Notes: generated from the sequence alone by a model not told the origin. Positions 18,355 to 27,427 are shown, counted from the first letter of the stretch. The stretch is 64,000 nucleotides of DNA from Bradyrhizobium glycinis (GCF_016031655.1 NZ_JACCHQ010000026.1:1-64000); one strand, 5' to 3'. Numbers and translations: made by a program.

Positions 18355-18536
18355 CGGTTCGTCCTCTGCATGAGCGATCCAGGTGTGTCAGGTGGTTGCG
18401 TTGCTGACCCGGTCGCTCGGGCAAAGGGGGCCGATCAGGGCTCGATACGTTCACCATTCCACGGAGGGTGCAACCGGCAGGTCGTATCAACCTGTGCGAA
18501 AGGTGGCGCAAAGAAAGTTTGCTGTCAATTGCGATC

Positions 18537-18857
18537 TCAGTTCTTCACCGCCGGAATGTCCTCCGTCGGCGGCTGCTGCTGGCCCTGCTTGTACATCGCG
18601 AGCGCCTTGTCGAGGGCTTCGCGCAGTGCCAGCGCTGCGGCGACACTGCAACGCAGATGCGCGGTCTGGACCACGTCGACCCTGACGGCGGCGCCGACCG
18701 GCATCAACAGGTTTGCGGCTAGCTCGATCTGGATCGCGCCATTGTGGTGGCCGAAGCAGGATGCGCCGTCGAAATAGATGATCGGCGCCCGCTCGGCGCT
18801 GGAGGTGGAAATGGTGACGGGCCCCTGATTGGTGGTGGGCGTTTCGGGGTCGGCCAT
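18537..18857 (-). CDS. Hypothetical protein, 106 residues
   Basis: A small protein starting MADPETPTTNQGPV; the CAT at 18855-18857 is preceded on its strand by GGAGCGCCC, a good ribosome binding site, so the much longer open frame upstream is rejected. The core (about 20-90) reads like a compact b-rich domain followed by a helix (SVAAALALREALDKALAMYK) and a Pro/Gln-rich tail. In position and look it could be an immune-tolerance or secretion-type accessory protein, but I do not recognise a family. It is divergent from the thioesterase at 18993. Confidence 0.7.
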   Translation of the reverse strand: MADPETPTTNQGPVTISTSSAERAPIIYFDGASCFGHHNGAIQIELAANLLMPVGAAVRVDVVQTAHLRCSVAAALALREALDKALAMYKQGQQQPPTEDIPAVKN

Positions 18858-18992
18858 GGGCGCTCCTTGCAGTTCATCGACGAACGGAGTGCCCACCATC
18901 GGCGCTCCGGCGCGCCCTGTCGAGACCAAACCGCCCGTGCGGGGCTCATTCGGGGTTTTGCGCAAGGCCGGACACTGGTCTAGAAGATCCCC

Positions 18993-19901
18993 ATGAGCAC
19001 CAGACCGACCACGCTTGCCTTCGAGGAACTCGCCGAGGCGATCAAGGGCCGCCGCTCCGATTATGGCCATATCAGCGGACTCCAGCTCGACCGCTTTGCG
19101 CCCGGCGAGGCGTGGTCGAGCCTGCCCTATCGTCCGGTCTTCGTCGGCGACACCGAGACCGGCGTGCTGCACGGCGGCGTCGTCACAGCGATGCTGGACG
19201 AGAGCTGCGGCATGGCGGTGCAGCTTGCGCTCGACGGCACGCGCGCGATCGCGACCCTCGACTTGCGCATCGACTATCAGAAGCCGGCAACGCCCGGCCT
19301 CGACATCAAGGCGCATTCGGTCTGCTACCGCACCACGCGCTCGATCGCCTTCGTGCGCTCCACCGCCTATCAGGAGTCCGAGGCCGATCCGGTCGCGACC
19401 GCGACCGCCTGCTTCATGATCGGCGCCAACCGCACCAACATGCTCGCCGACCGTCGGATGGATGCGCGCAGCATCCCGACCCTGGAGGCGCCGGAGGATC
19501 AGGATGGGCCCTTTGCGCGCAGCCCGTTCGCGCGCGCGCTCGGCATCCGCGTCAACGACGACGGTACGCTGACGATGCCGTTCTCGCCGCAAATCATCGG
19601 CAATCCGATCCTGCCCGCGATCCACGGCGGCATGACGGGCGCGTTCCTCGAGACCACCGCCATCATCGGCGTTGCGCGGGAGCTCGGCGCTGCCGCACCG
19701 CCCAAGCCGATCGGCCTGACCGTCAACTACCTGCGCTCTGGACGCGCGCTCGACACGTTTGCCGACGTCTCGATCGTGAAGCAGGGCCGACGTATCGTCG
19801 CCTTCGAGGCGCGGGCCTGGCAGGACGATGCTACGAGGCCGATCGCCACCGCTTTCGGTCACTTCATGCTGCGCCCGACGCCAGGAAGTGACGAGGAGTA
19901 A
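18993..19901 (+). CDS. PaaI-like thioesterase, tandem hotdog domains
   Basis: A 302-residue protein with two fused hotdog domains, likely an acyl-CoA thioesterase acting in the cytoplasm. The first module contains VLHGGVVTAMLDESCGMAV (around 60-78) and LDLRIDYQKPATPG; the second contains AIHGGMTGAFLETTAIIGV (around 210-228) and LTVNYLRSGR. Both have the HGG turn typical of PaaI-type enzymes. Single-module PaaI proteins are about 140 residues, so this gene arose by duplication and fusion, an arrangement known in alphaproteobacteria. Substrate unknown. Confidence 0.9.
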   Translation: MSTRPTTLAFEELAEAIKGRRSDYGHISGLQLDRFAPGEAWSSLPYRPVFVGDTETGVLHGGVVTAMLDESCGMAVQLALDGTRAIATLDLRIDYQKPATPGLDIKAHSVCYRTTRSIAFVRSTAYQESEADPVATATACFMIGANRTNMLADRRMDARSIPTLEAPEDQDGPFARSPFARALGIRVNDDGTLTMPFSPQIIGNPILPAIHGGMTGAFLETTAIIGVARELGAAAPPKPIGLTVNYLRSGRALDTFADVSIVKQGRRIVAFEARAWQDDATRPIATAFGHFMLRPTPGSDEE

Positions 19902-19969
19902 GCGCATTTTCACTCGACGGCCGCAGTCCCGGCCCCAACGATAACGCGCCTTTCGCCAGAGGAATTGGA

Positions 19970-20335
19970 TTGCGGCATCCGCTCGACATTGTTGCCATGT
20001 TCGCCGCACTCTGGCTGCTGGCATCGATGGTGCTCGACGCGTTGACTCCGAAGGAGCTGACCGCGATCATGATCGGCATCGCGATCGGCCCGGCCATCGT
20101 CATCACCGCCGTGTTCTATTACCTGCGCTGCCCGCGAGCCGATTTTGCGGTGATGTTCGCAGCGCTGTGGCTGATCTCCGATATCGCCATCGCCTTCATC
20201 TCGCCGAAGCAGCTGCCGCATTTCCTGATCGCGCTCGGCTTCGTGCCGGCGCTGCTGATCGGCATCGTGCTGCACTGGCAGCGCTTCCAGCGCCGGGACG
20301 AGCAGCTGCCCGCGCCTTCGCCGAAGCGCGGCTAG
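19970..20335 (+). CDS. Small membrane protein with internal duplication
   Basis: A 121-residue protein with four predicted membrane helices. Residues 10-54 (MFAALWLLASMVLDALTPKEL...) and 62-107 (MFAALWLISDIAIAFISPKQL...) are copies of the same helix-loop-helix unit, offset by 52 residues, each ending in a basic cluster (RCPR, QRFQRR). The start is TTG, preceded by AGAGGA at a spacing of 7. Its TAG stop shares the palindrome CTAG with the stop of the convergent SCO-like gene, so the two genes overlap by four bases. Function unknown. Confidence 0.75.
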   Translation: MRHPLDIVAMFAALWLLASMVLDALTPKELTAIMIGIAIGPAIVITAVFYYLRCPRADFAVMFAALWLISDIAIAFISPKQLPHFLIALGFVPALLIGIVLHWQRFQRRDEQLPAPSPKRG

Positions 20336-21492
20336 CGCGGCTCGAAGCCGTTTAAGGTCTCGACTGCGCGAGCCACGATTTGCTCCTCATCCCAGTGAAG
20401 ACGTTCGAAGGACACCGCGACCCGTCCTGTGGCATCAAGAATGAAGAGTTCGATGCGGTGACGGTTCACGAGCGCTTCGCCAAAATTGACACCAAGCCCG
20501 AAATACGAGCGCAACGCGTCATTCCCCTCGACGGCCCGTAGCATCCGATGATCTTCGTCCGTGCGCACGGCACGGTCTCGGCCATACACCCGCAACCGCT
20601 CGGCCCGATCGAACTCCGGATCATACGTGATCGCAGCCGTACGGATCCGTCCTGCGAATCCCCGCGCGCCAAGCAATGCCTGGACGCGCGCCAACTTCGT
20701 GACGGTGAGCGAGCACTTCATCGGATTATCGCAACGGGTGTAGAAAAAGACCACGATTGCAGGCTTGCCACGGAAGAACTCAAGGAACTTCACCGATTTC
20801 CCGTCTTGATCTTGCATCAGAACGGAATTGATCGAGCTGGGCTCCTGGCTTTCCATCGCCGCCCTGATCGAGACGCTTCCGGCCGCTGGCAAGCCACCGC
20901 AGCATGAAGGAATGGCGCGGTCGGGCTCTCGGATGGCCTTCAGGGCTCGGTCGAGATCGAGCCGCAACTTCCGTGACAGACCGTGCTCCGCGCGCCAGCG
21001 CTCGAGCTGGGGTTGAACAGCTTGCGCGTTCGGGCCGAGCCAGGCTAGGGCGGCCAGCAATTCCGATACCGCGCTGGTCCCGGTGGATGAGGTCGCATAC
21101 TCGCCGTATCTCTCGAACGAAACCGGCTCGTCATGGAATCGAATCCGGTCGAGCGCCCGCGCGACAAAAGGCGCAAAGGCTTCGTTCGGTTTCGAATAAG
21201 AACGCAATGCGCGCGCGGCGGCAGCGATCAGGTAGGCATCAAGCCCTGTATCCAGCTCTTCGAGCACGAAGATCAGTGCTTGATCTGAGAGTCCGATCCG
21301 CGCCAGAGCAAGCAGAATCCAACCTCGCATTTGAACGATGGTCGCTGTCCCTCGCCCGGCGTAGACAGGATGCTCTTCGCGCAGGAGATCCATGAGCTCC
21401 GCGCCACCGACCGGATCGGCAGAGAGCATGCCGACCAGATCCGCAAATCGGTCCTCCGACATCACGCTTGTTGCGTCGCCGGAAATGGGCAT
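20332..21492 (-). CDS. HEAT-repeat / SCO1-like thioredoxin-fold fusion protein
   Basis: A 386-residue protein with two parts. The N-terminal half (about 40-190) is a-helical and HEAT-like (MRGWILLALARIGL, LIAAAARALRSYSK). The C-terminal half (about 215-386) is a SCO1/SenC-like thioredoxin fold with FFYTRCDNPMKCSLTVTK: Cys254 and Cys260 (CX5C instead of the usual CX3C) and His345 in NRHRIELFILD, the three copper ligands of SCO proteins. No signal peptide or membrane helix is visible, unlike normal SCO proteins. It is the last gene of an operon with a HEAT protein and a tyrosinase (1 base and 23 bases between genes), so it probably delivers copper to the tyrosinase. Confidence 0.83.
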   Translation of the reverse strand: MPISGDATSVMSEDRFADLVGMLSADPVGGAELMDLLREEHPVYAGRGTATIVQMRGWILLALARIGLSDQALIFVLEELDTGLDAYLIAAAARALRSYSKPNEAFAPFVARALDRIRFHDEPVSFERYGEYATSSTGTSAVSELLAALAWLGPNAQAVQPQLERWRAEHGLSRKLRLDLDRALKAIREPDRAIPSCCGGLPAAGSVSIRAAMESQEPSSINSVLMQDQDGKSVKFLEFFRGKPAIVVFFYTRCDNPMKCSLTVTKLARVQALLGARGFAGRIRTAAITYDPEFDRAERLRVYGRDRAVRTDEDHRMLRAVEGNDALRSYFGLGVNFGEALVNRHRIELFILDATGRVAVSFERLHWDEEQIVARAVETLNGFEPR

Positions 21493-21493
21493 T

Positions 21494-22357
21494 CTACTGA
21501 TCGTATTTGCTGAGGAAACGACGTGCGGACTGCTTGTATTTTGCAGGCGTCTTGGACGAGTTGAAGCGAGTGACGCTCAGCATCAAGGCCTTATCCTTGG
21601 CGAACTTGGCGTCATCGCCAAATTGCTCCAGCGCGGTCAAGCTCGTGGCCTTGATATCCGAATAGTCCGATTTATCCTTCAGGATCTTGAGTGCCTGCTG
21701 TTGCAGCTTTTGGGGGTTCAGCGAGTGCAATGCAGAGGCTGCGAGCTGCCGATTTTCACGTAACTCGTTCTTGTCGCGGAGCACCTTCTCGAACATTGGC
21801 GCCGACTTGACATCCGCCGCCAGCAGACGCAATGCCTCACGCTTCGCGTCCTGGTTCGGCGGCTTCTTCACGATCGCGCGCGCCACCGAATACGCTCCTG
21901 CATGAGCGTCGTTGCCGAGAAGCTGAAGCGCTTTCTCCGGCGGGAGCAGCGCCTTAGCGGGATTCTTCAGGCCGTCCAGGAGCTTCTTTTGCGCAAATCC
22001 ATCCTTGTTGCGCATGAGAATGCCGAGCGAACGTCGCCGCAGTTGCTCATGAGAATCGGTCGAGACCTCGCGTAAGGCCGCAATGTAGTCCGCACTGACG
22101 GATTCGAAATTGGGGACACTAAAGGCCGCCGCACCGAGCGATTGCAGCGCGGCCATCCGTACGTCGATGAGCTTGCCGGTATCGCACAAGACCTTCAATA
22201 GACGCTGAACATCGTCAGTGCTCTCTGCAACCTGGACAGGGGCCGAGGCGGAGGTGCTTCGCCTTCTCGTCGAGACCTTCTTCTTTGCTGCCTTCTTTTT
22301 TGCTGCCTTTTTCTTTGCGACCTTTTTCTTTGCGACCTTCCGCTTCGCTGCCATCAT
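21494..22357 (-). CDS. HEAT-repeat protein with Lys/Ala-rich N-terminal tail
   Basis: A 287-residue protein and the middle gene of the tyrosinase operon. Residues 1-38 are a histone H1-like tail built of KVAKKK/KAAKKK units. The rest (about 50-287) is a stack of helical pairs of HEAT type (VRMAALQSLGAAAFSV, RRRSLGILMRNKDGF, KREALRLLAADVK, NRQLAASALHSLNPQ). No enzyme motif and no signal peptide are seen. HEAT stacks usually bind proteins, so it could be a scaffold linking the SCO-like chaperone to the tyrosinase; the basic tail could bind nucleic acid or an acidic partner. It ends one base before the start of the SCO-like gene. Confidence 0.82.
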   Translation of the reverse strand: MMAAKRKVAKKKVAKKKAAKKKAAKKKVSTRRRSTSASAPVQVAESTDDVQRLLKVLCDTGKLIDVRMAALQSLGAAAFSVPNFESVSADYIAALREVSTDSHEQLRRRSLGILMRNKDGFAQKKLLDGLKNPAKALLPPEKALQLLGNDAHAGAYSVARAIVKKPPNQDAKREALRLLAADVKSAPMFEKVLRDKNELRENRQLAASALHSLNPQKLQQQALKILKDKSDYSDIKATSLTALEQFGDDAKFAKDKALMLSVTRFNSSKTPAKYKQSARRFLSKYDQ

Positions 22358-22380
22358 CTCATCTCCCCGCGCAAGGCGCG

Positions 22381-23610
22381 CTAGATCTGGACATCATCAT
22401 AGCCGAATCCCATGTTGGCTGCGGCATTGATGGCGCCGGGATAGTCGATGCAGTCCTTGACGCGCGGCTGCAGCCCCGGCGCCGCGACGCAGGGGGATGT
22501 GGCCAACGTCCCGCCCGGCGCGTTCGACGGACGAGTAGGGTCCGCGGGGCTGGTGATGCCATTCCACGGCCACATAGTATCATTCAGTTTGTGGCCCGGA
22601 CGACTGGTTGGTCTCTCGTCGAACGACGTCGCGGTCGCTGGATCGAAGCGCCCGTTCTGGCGTTGCCACTTTGCCCACAGCCGATCGACGTTGCAGTGAA
22701 GGAGGAAAAACAGCGGGTCCTTCGCCGCGGTCGTGGGATCTTGAATGGAACCGCCAAAGCTGGTGTGTGCAAGGCCGTGCGGATTTCCTTCCATGCCCCT
22801 AAACGTGCGAAACTGACTACCCAGCGCCAGCGTTTGCGCTTCTTTCATTGGATTTGGCGGAGCCTGCGACGTGGGGAAGTCCGGAGTGCGGTTGATTCCG
22901 GGAGTGCCATCCGTCACCCAGAATTCCAACGGATTACCATTGCGGAATTTCACGGTGCCATTTGCGTCGGACTCGCCCAGGAAATCGCGTGTGAAAACGT
23001 TCGGAGCGGGCTGGTCGAAGCGCCAATAAGGTAGCGCCACACTCGGGTCGATCGCCTGAAGCTCGCGCTCGAGGTCGAGCAGATAGGCGCGATGCCATGG
23101 CAGGAAACCGGGCGCGGCATGCGCCTGCGAATAGCCGGACGCTTTGTGCATGTTATTGAAATCCGCGAAGCGACCGAGGCCCTGATTATTGAGCTTGGCA
23201 AACGCCGCAATGAACCGATCGCGCTCGCCGTTCGTCAGCTTGTTGGCATTCTTGCGGATGCGCACCATCAATTGCGAAGATCCGACGAGCGTGTTTCCCA
23301 CGCGTGCCTCGATCTTCACGTCTCCGGACTTCGTGCTCGGCTGGCCAAATCTTCCGGCAACGAAGAACGGGACCGTCGTGCCGTTCGTCGGAACGGTCAG
23401 GGTAAGGCTGCTCGCTAAGGCTCCAGTGGTACCGCTGCGAAATCCGACTGCACCGCCATTTGCCGCCGACACAGCGGCGATCTTGACGCTGACGGTTGAC
23501 GCGCTGGCGCCAGACGGGTCAGTCACGCGAATCCGGCACGGAGACGGTACCCATGTCACGAACCGCGCCTCTGGAGCTGTGCTGTTGTTGATCTGCAGTT
23601 CGACGTTCAT
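22381..23610 (-). CDS. Tyrosinase family copper oxidase
   Basis: Type-3 dicopper enzyme that would hydroxylate or oxidise phenols. Start 23610 (MNVELQINNS) is preferred over 23649 because GGGAGGG lies at the right distance; this gives 409 residues. Residues 1-120 are a b-rich, immunoglobulin-like domain. The tyrosinase core has all six copper ligands: His155, His164 and His173 (CuA: NMHKASG, QAHAAPGF, PWHRAYLLDLE) and His278, His282 and His305 (CuB: PHGLAHTSF, FFLLHCNVDRLWAKWQ). No signal peptide is visible. It heads an operon with a HEAT protein and a SCO-like copper chaperone, which suggests a dedicated metallation system. Confidence 0.92.
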   Translation of the reverse strand: MNVELQINNSTAPEARFVTWVPSPCRIRVTDPSGASASTVSVKIAAVSAANGGAVGFRSGTTGALASSLTLTVPTNGTTVPFFVAGRFGQPSTKSGDVKIEARVGNTLVGSSQLMVRIRKNANKLTNGERDRFIAAFAKLNNQGLGRFADFNNMHKASGYSQAHAAPGFLPWHRAYLLDLERELQAIDPSVALPYWRFDQPAPNVFTRDFLGESDANGTVKFRNGNPLEFWVTDGTPGINRTPDFPTSQAPPNPMKEAQTLALGSQFRTFRGMEGNPHGLAHTSFGGSIQDPTTAAKDPLFFLLHCNVDRLWAKWQRQNGRFDPATATSFDERPTSRPGHKLNDTMWPWNGITSPADPTRPSNAPGGTLATSPCVAAPGLQPRVKDCIDYPGAINAAANMGFGYDDVQI

Positions 23611-23801
23611 TAGTGCGCCCTCCCCGCAATTGGGCGGCCCGAACAACATTCTCTACGAGCAATGATCTACAATACAATCACATCGTGCAGATGGCAAGAT
23701 GATCGAGCCCGACCGAATGCCTCCGGCCGGTGGCCAGCTACTGGCTCTGTTGGCTTCGCGTCGCGTTCGCAGAGAAGCCGGGATGCGCCTACGCTACGCG
23801 C

Positions 23802-25538
23802 CTACCGCGGCAAGAGATTCGTCTTCGCGAGGTCCAGCACCTCGTCGCCGCGCCCGTTCATCACCGCGCGTAGAACCCAGAGGCTGAAGCCCTTGATTTG
23901 CTCGGCCGTGATGGTCGGCGGCATCGACAGCTCCTGCTTGGCGGTGACGACGTCGAGCAGCGCCGGCCCATTGTGCGCCAGCATCTCCTTCATCGCGCCC
24001 GGAAGCTCGCCGGGATCCTCGACGCGCTTGGCAAAGATGCCCATTGCGCGCGCCATCGCGGCGAAGTCCGGGTTTTCCAGGTCGACATTGGTGTCGACGA
24101 AGCCCGCCGCCTTCATCTCCAGCGCGACGAAGCCGAGCACGCCGTTGTTGAAGACGACCACCTTCACCGGCAGCTTCTTTTGCGTCAGCGTGATCAGGTC
24201 TCCCATCAGCATGGTGAAGCCGCCGTCGCCGGAGAACGAGATGACCTGGCGCCCGGGCTGTGCAGCCTGCGCGCCGATCGCCTGCGGCATGGCATTGGCC
24301 ATCGAGCCGTGCACGAAGGAGCCGATCAGGCGGCGGCGGCCGTTCATGCCGAGATAGCGCGCCGCCCACACCGTCGGGGTGCCGACATCGGCGGTGAAGA
24401 CGGCATCGTCCGAAGCATGGTCGCTGATGACCTTGGCGAGATATTGCGGATGGATCGGCTTGGCTCCCGGCGTACCCCTGGCAAGCGAATCGAGGCCCTC
24501 GCGGGCTCTTTTGTAGTGCGCGACGGCGTCGTCGAGATGCTTGCGCTGCGTCTTGGCCGTGAGCAGCGGCAGCAGCGCCTCGATGGTAAGCTTGACGTCG
24601 CCGACAAGACCGAGATCGATCCTGCACCGCCGTCCCAGATTTTCCGGGCGGATGTCGATCTGTGCGATCTTTGCATCGGTCGGGAAGAACTGCTTGTAGG
24701 GGAAATCGGTGCCGAGCATCACCAGCGCGTCGCAGGCGTGCATCGCAGCGTAGCCCGAGGAGAAGCCGATGAAGCCGGTCATGCCGACGTCATTGGGGTT
24801 GTCGTATTCGACATGCTCCTTGCCGCCGAGCGCGTGCACGATCGGGCTCTTCAAGATCTCAGCGAGTTGCATCAAAGGCGCATGCGCGCCGGCGCAGCCG
24901 CGACCGCAGAACAGCGTGATGCGCTCAGCGCCGTTGAGAAGATCGGCGAGCGCCTTCAGCTCGTCCGGCTGCGGCACGACCTTCGGTGGGGCCAGCGCAA
25001 GGCCGCGCGTCGTCGACAGCGCGCGCTTCGGAGGACTACGGAAGGCGACATCGCCGGGCATGGCGACGACGGCGACGCCGCGCAAGCCCACCGCCGCGCG
25101 AATGGCGTTCTCCAGCACGAAAGGCAGTTGGCTCGGGTCCGACACCAGCTCGCAATAATGGCTGCATTCGCGGAACAGGTTTTGCGGATGCGTCTCCTGG
25201 AAATAACCGCCGCCGATCTCGGCGGTCGGGATCTGCGCCGCGATCGCCAGCACGGGAACGCGGCTGCGATGTGCATCGAACAGGCCGTTGATCAGATGCA
25301 GATTGCCCGGGCCGCAGGAGCCCGCGCAAACCGCGAGGCTGCCGGTCATCTCGGCTTCGCCGGCCGCTGCGAACGCCGCGACCTCTTCGTGCCGGACATG
25401 GATCCAATCGATCGTGCCGCGGCGGCGCAGCGCCTGGGTGAGTGCGTTCAGGCTGTCGCCGACGATGCCGTAGATGCGCTTGACGCCGGCCTGTTCGAGC
25501 GTTGCAACGAACAGATCGGCTACGTTGTTGATCGCCAT
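23802..25538 (-). CDS. poxB: Thiamine-diphosphate pyruvate oxidase/dehydrogenase (PoxB-type)
   Basis: A ThDP-dependent enzyme that would oxidatively decarboxylate pyruvate to acetate with electrons going to quinone or oxygen. Start 25538 (MAINNVADLFV) has GGAG upstream and gives 578 residues, as in the family. The Pyr domain contains the catalytic Glu in HVRHEEVAAFAAAGEAEMTG, the FAD-type central domain spans about 190-340, and the PP domain has the ThDP motif GDGGFTMLMGDLITLTQ with the downstream FNN. It resembles PoxB more than acetolactate synthase (ETHPQNLFREC, PVKVVVFNNGVLGF). It stands alone, 110 bases after the dgo genes. Confidence 0.9.
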   Translation of the reverse strand: MAINNVADLFVATLEQAGVKRIYGIVGDSLNALTQALRRRGTIDWIHVRHEEVAAFAAAGEAEMTGSLAVCAGSCGPGNLHLINGLFDAHRSRVPVLAIAAQIPTAEIGGGYFQETHPQNLFRECSHYCELVSDPSQLPFVLENAIRAAVGLRGVAVVAMPGDVAFRSPPKRALSTTRGLALAPPKVVPQPDELKALADLLNGAERITLFCGRGCAGAHAPLMQLAEILKSPIVHALGGKEHVEYDNPNDVGMTGFIGFSSGYAAMHACDALVMLGTDFPYKQFFPTDAKIAQIDIRPENLGRRCRIDLGLVGDVKLTIEALLPLLTAKTQRKHLDDAVAHYKRAREGLDSLARGTPGAKPIHPQYLAKVISDHASDDAVFTADVGTPTVWAARYLGMNGRRRLIGSFVHGSMANAMPQAIGAQAAQPGRQVISFSGDGGFTMLMGDLITLTQKKLPVKVVVFNNGVLGFVALEMKAAGFVDTNVDLENPDFAAMARAMGIFAKRVEDPGELPGAMKEMLAHNGPALLDVVTAKQELSMPPTITAEQIKGFSLWVLRAVMNGRGDEVLDLAKTNLLPR

Positions 25539-25648
25539 GTCGGTCTCCTGATTCAGCCAGTCGCATAACACGATGCGCGCATGTCAGCATCGCGCCACCA
25601 TATGGCAGAATAAGCCCTGTCAGGATCACGGCTAGTTCATTTGTCGGT

Positions 25649-26281
25649 TCAATCTTTCTGAATAGCCCGATCATAAGCGGCAATTGTCACCTCTGCGCGA
25701 ACTGCGACATCCGCTGCCGTCATGCCCGGCTTGTAGAGGCTGGAGCCGAGCCCGAATGCGGTCACCCCGCCCTTGATGTACTCGGCAAAATTGTGGTCGG
25801 AGACGCCGCCGACGGCGGCGATCATCACGCCTGCCGGCAACACGGCGCGGATCGCGGCGATGCCGGCAGCGCCGAGCACGCTCGCCGGAAAGAATTTCAA
25901 GCTCGACGCGCCCGAGCGCGCCGCCAGCAGCGCCTCGGTTGGCGAGAACACGCCGGGCATGGTCACCATGCGATGCTGATGCGCGCGCGCCAGTACCTCG
26001 GTGTCGACGTTCGGCGAGACCATCAGCCTGCCGCCGACGTCGTTGAGACGATCGACATCTGCCGTTGTCAACACCGTGCCGGCGCCGATCAACACGCCTG
26101 ATGGCGCCTGCTTCACCGCGATCGCGATGGAGCGGAATGGATCAGGGGAGTTCAAGGGTATCTCGATCGCGGTCATGCCGGCCTGGATCAACACGCCAAC
26201 AATGGCTTCGGTCTCCTCGGGCTTGATGCCGCGCAGGATCGCGACCAGCGGCCGCTGCATCGGCGGAAAGGGAACGCTCAT
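25649..26281 (-). CDS. dgoA: 2-dehydro-3-deoxy-6-phosphogalactonate aldolase
   Basis: Class I aldolase (210 residues) cleaving 2-dehydro-3-deoxy-6-phosphogalactonate to pyruvate and glyceraldehyde 3-phosphate in the De Ley-Doudoroff pathway. KDPG/KDPGal motifs are ILRGIKPEE, the Glu in AIEIPLNSPDP, GAGTVLT, and the Schiff-base Lys in SSLKFFPASVLG. It lies 14 bases after the kinase gene in the same operon, which fits the pathway order kinase then aldolase. Confidence 0.95.
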   Translation of the reverse strand: MSVPFPPMQRPLVAILRGIKPEETEAIVGVLIQAGMTAIEIPLNSPDPFRSIAIAVKQAPSGVLIGAGTVLTTADVDRLNDVGGRLMVSPNVDTEVLARAHQHRMVTMPGVFSPTEALLAARSGASSLKFFPASVLGAAGIAAIRAVLPAGVMIAAVGGVSDHNFAEYIKGGVTAFGLGSSLYKPGMTAADVAVRAEVTIAAYDRAIQKD

Positions 26282-26295
26282 CTCTCGCAGTCCTT

Positions 26296-27210
26296 CTACT
26301 TCGTCCAGATCGCGGCAGCCGCCATCGACAGGCCGCGGCGGACGGCTTCATCCGCATCGACCGGCTTTGCGGTCACCGACAACGCCTCGAAAGCCAGCCG
26401 ATACCGCACCGCAAGCTGCCCCGAGGCAATCAGCTGGACGCCCGCTTGCGGCACGGTGCCGGAGAGACCCGCCGCCAACTCGACGCCGATCAACGTGCCC
26501 GACAGGGTCTCGCGCGCCGCTGCCGGCGTGCCGCCGAACAAAAGCTGGCGCGACCGCGCGGTGAACAGCAGGTTGGCGGCGGAGGCCGGGGCGTCGAATG
26601 CCGCCTTTACGGCCGCCTTGAAGCTCGCAATATCCTCGGCGTCATCAGCGCCGGCGACTGCGAGCGACAGGATCGTCTCGCGCGAGACTGCGCTGAACAG
26701 CTCGCCGGTCATGAAGGTGGAAAATCGTTCGACCGTGCCGTCCTTCACGCGAACCCATTTCGAATGGGTGCCGGGCATGCAAACCAGCGCCTCGCCGGCG
26801 GCATCGAGGCCGAGCGCGCCGAGCAATTGCGTCTCCTCGCCGCGCATGACATCCGGCGCCTTGGCATCGCGCTGGGCGATGCCCGGCAGGATGCGGATGT
26901 CGCGCGCCTCACCCGGCACGCGGACGGCCTGTTTCAGGACGGCGGAGAGCCGTGCCGGCGTGTCGACATAGCCGGCTTCGACCCAGCCTGTCTTGGCGCC
27001 GGCCATGCCGCAGACCAGAACCGGCAAATGATCCGGCGCTTCCACCGCGGCCAGATGCGCTTGCAGCACGGCGGGAAAGCCGCTCCTAGCCGCCGCCAGC
27101 ATGCCCTCGCCGCTGCGGCGCTCGGCCAGCACCTGGCCGGCGCGATCGATCAGCCAGAGCCGAAAGCTGCTGGTGCCCCAGTCCACCGCGACATAAGCGG
27201 GTTCGGTCAT
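26296..27210 (-). CDS. dgoK: 2-dehydro-3-deoxygalactonokinase
   Basis: Phosphorylates 2-dehydro-3-deoxygalactonate for the aldolase encoded next to it. Start 27210 (MTEPAYVAVDWGTSSFRLWL) places the ASKHA phosphate-binding motif near the N-terminus, as usual; the frame is open further upstream but without family similarity. The protein has 304 residues, with VCMPGTHSKWVRVKDG (sugar-acid kinase signature) and an FMTGELFSAV motif. The dehydratase and transport genes of a complete galactonate locus are not in the window. Confidence 0.94.
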   Translation of the reverse strand: MTEPAYVAVDWGTSSFRLWLIDRAGQVLAERRSGEGMLAAARSGFPAVLQAHLAAVEAPDHLPVLVCGMAGAKTGWVEAGYVDTPARLSAVLKQAVRVPGEARDIRILPGIAQRDAKAPDVMRGEETQLLGALGLDAAGEALVCMPGTHSKWVRVKDGTVERFSTFMTGELFSAVSRETILSLAVAGADDAEDIASFKAAVKAAFDAPASAANLLFTARSRQLLFGGTPAAARETLSGTLIGVELAAGLSGTVPQAGVQLIASGQLAVRYRLAFEALSVTAKPVDADEAVRRGLSMAAAAIWTK

Positions 27211-27427
27211 GTCAGGTCTCGTCCTCGTCTCATGGCCAAGACGCCGTCTCGCGACACATGAGACGATGTCCAGCAACCTTCCGTCGAAATACCGGCTATT
27301 GCGCGGGCAAACCAGTCCTTTCTCTTCATTTTGATGCTCCGCCGCGCTGGCACACCGCTTGCTGACGCTTCATCACTCAACTCCGTCAACGCGCGACAAG
27401 ACGCGTCAACATCAGATGAGGAAACCC

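Noticed and set aside
18537..20024. Long minus-strand open frame of 495 codons covering the thioesterase gene
   Set aside because: Only its last 106 codons look like a protein with its own ribosome binding site; the rest is Arg/Ala-rich antisense of the thioesterase at 18993-19901.
22381..23610. Tyrosinase cluster as a melanin or RiPP biosynthetic locus
   Set aside because: No precursor peptide, no caddy protein of the MelC1 type and no RiPP enzymes were found; the partners point to copper handling instead.
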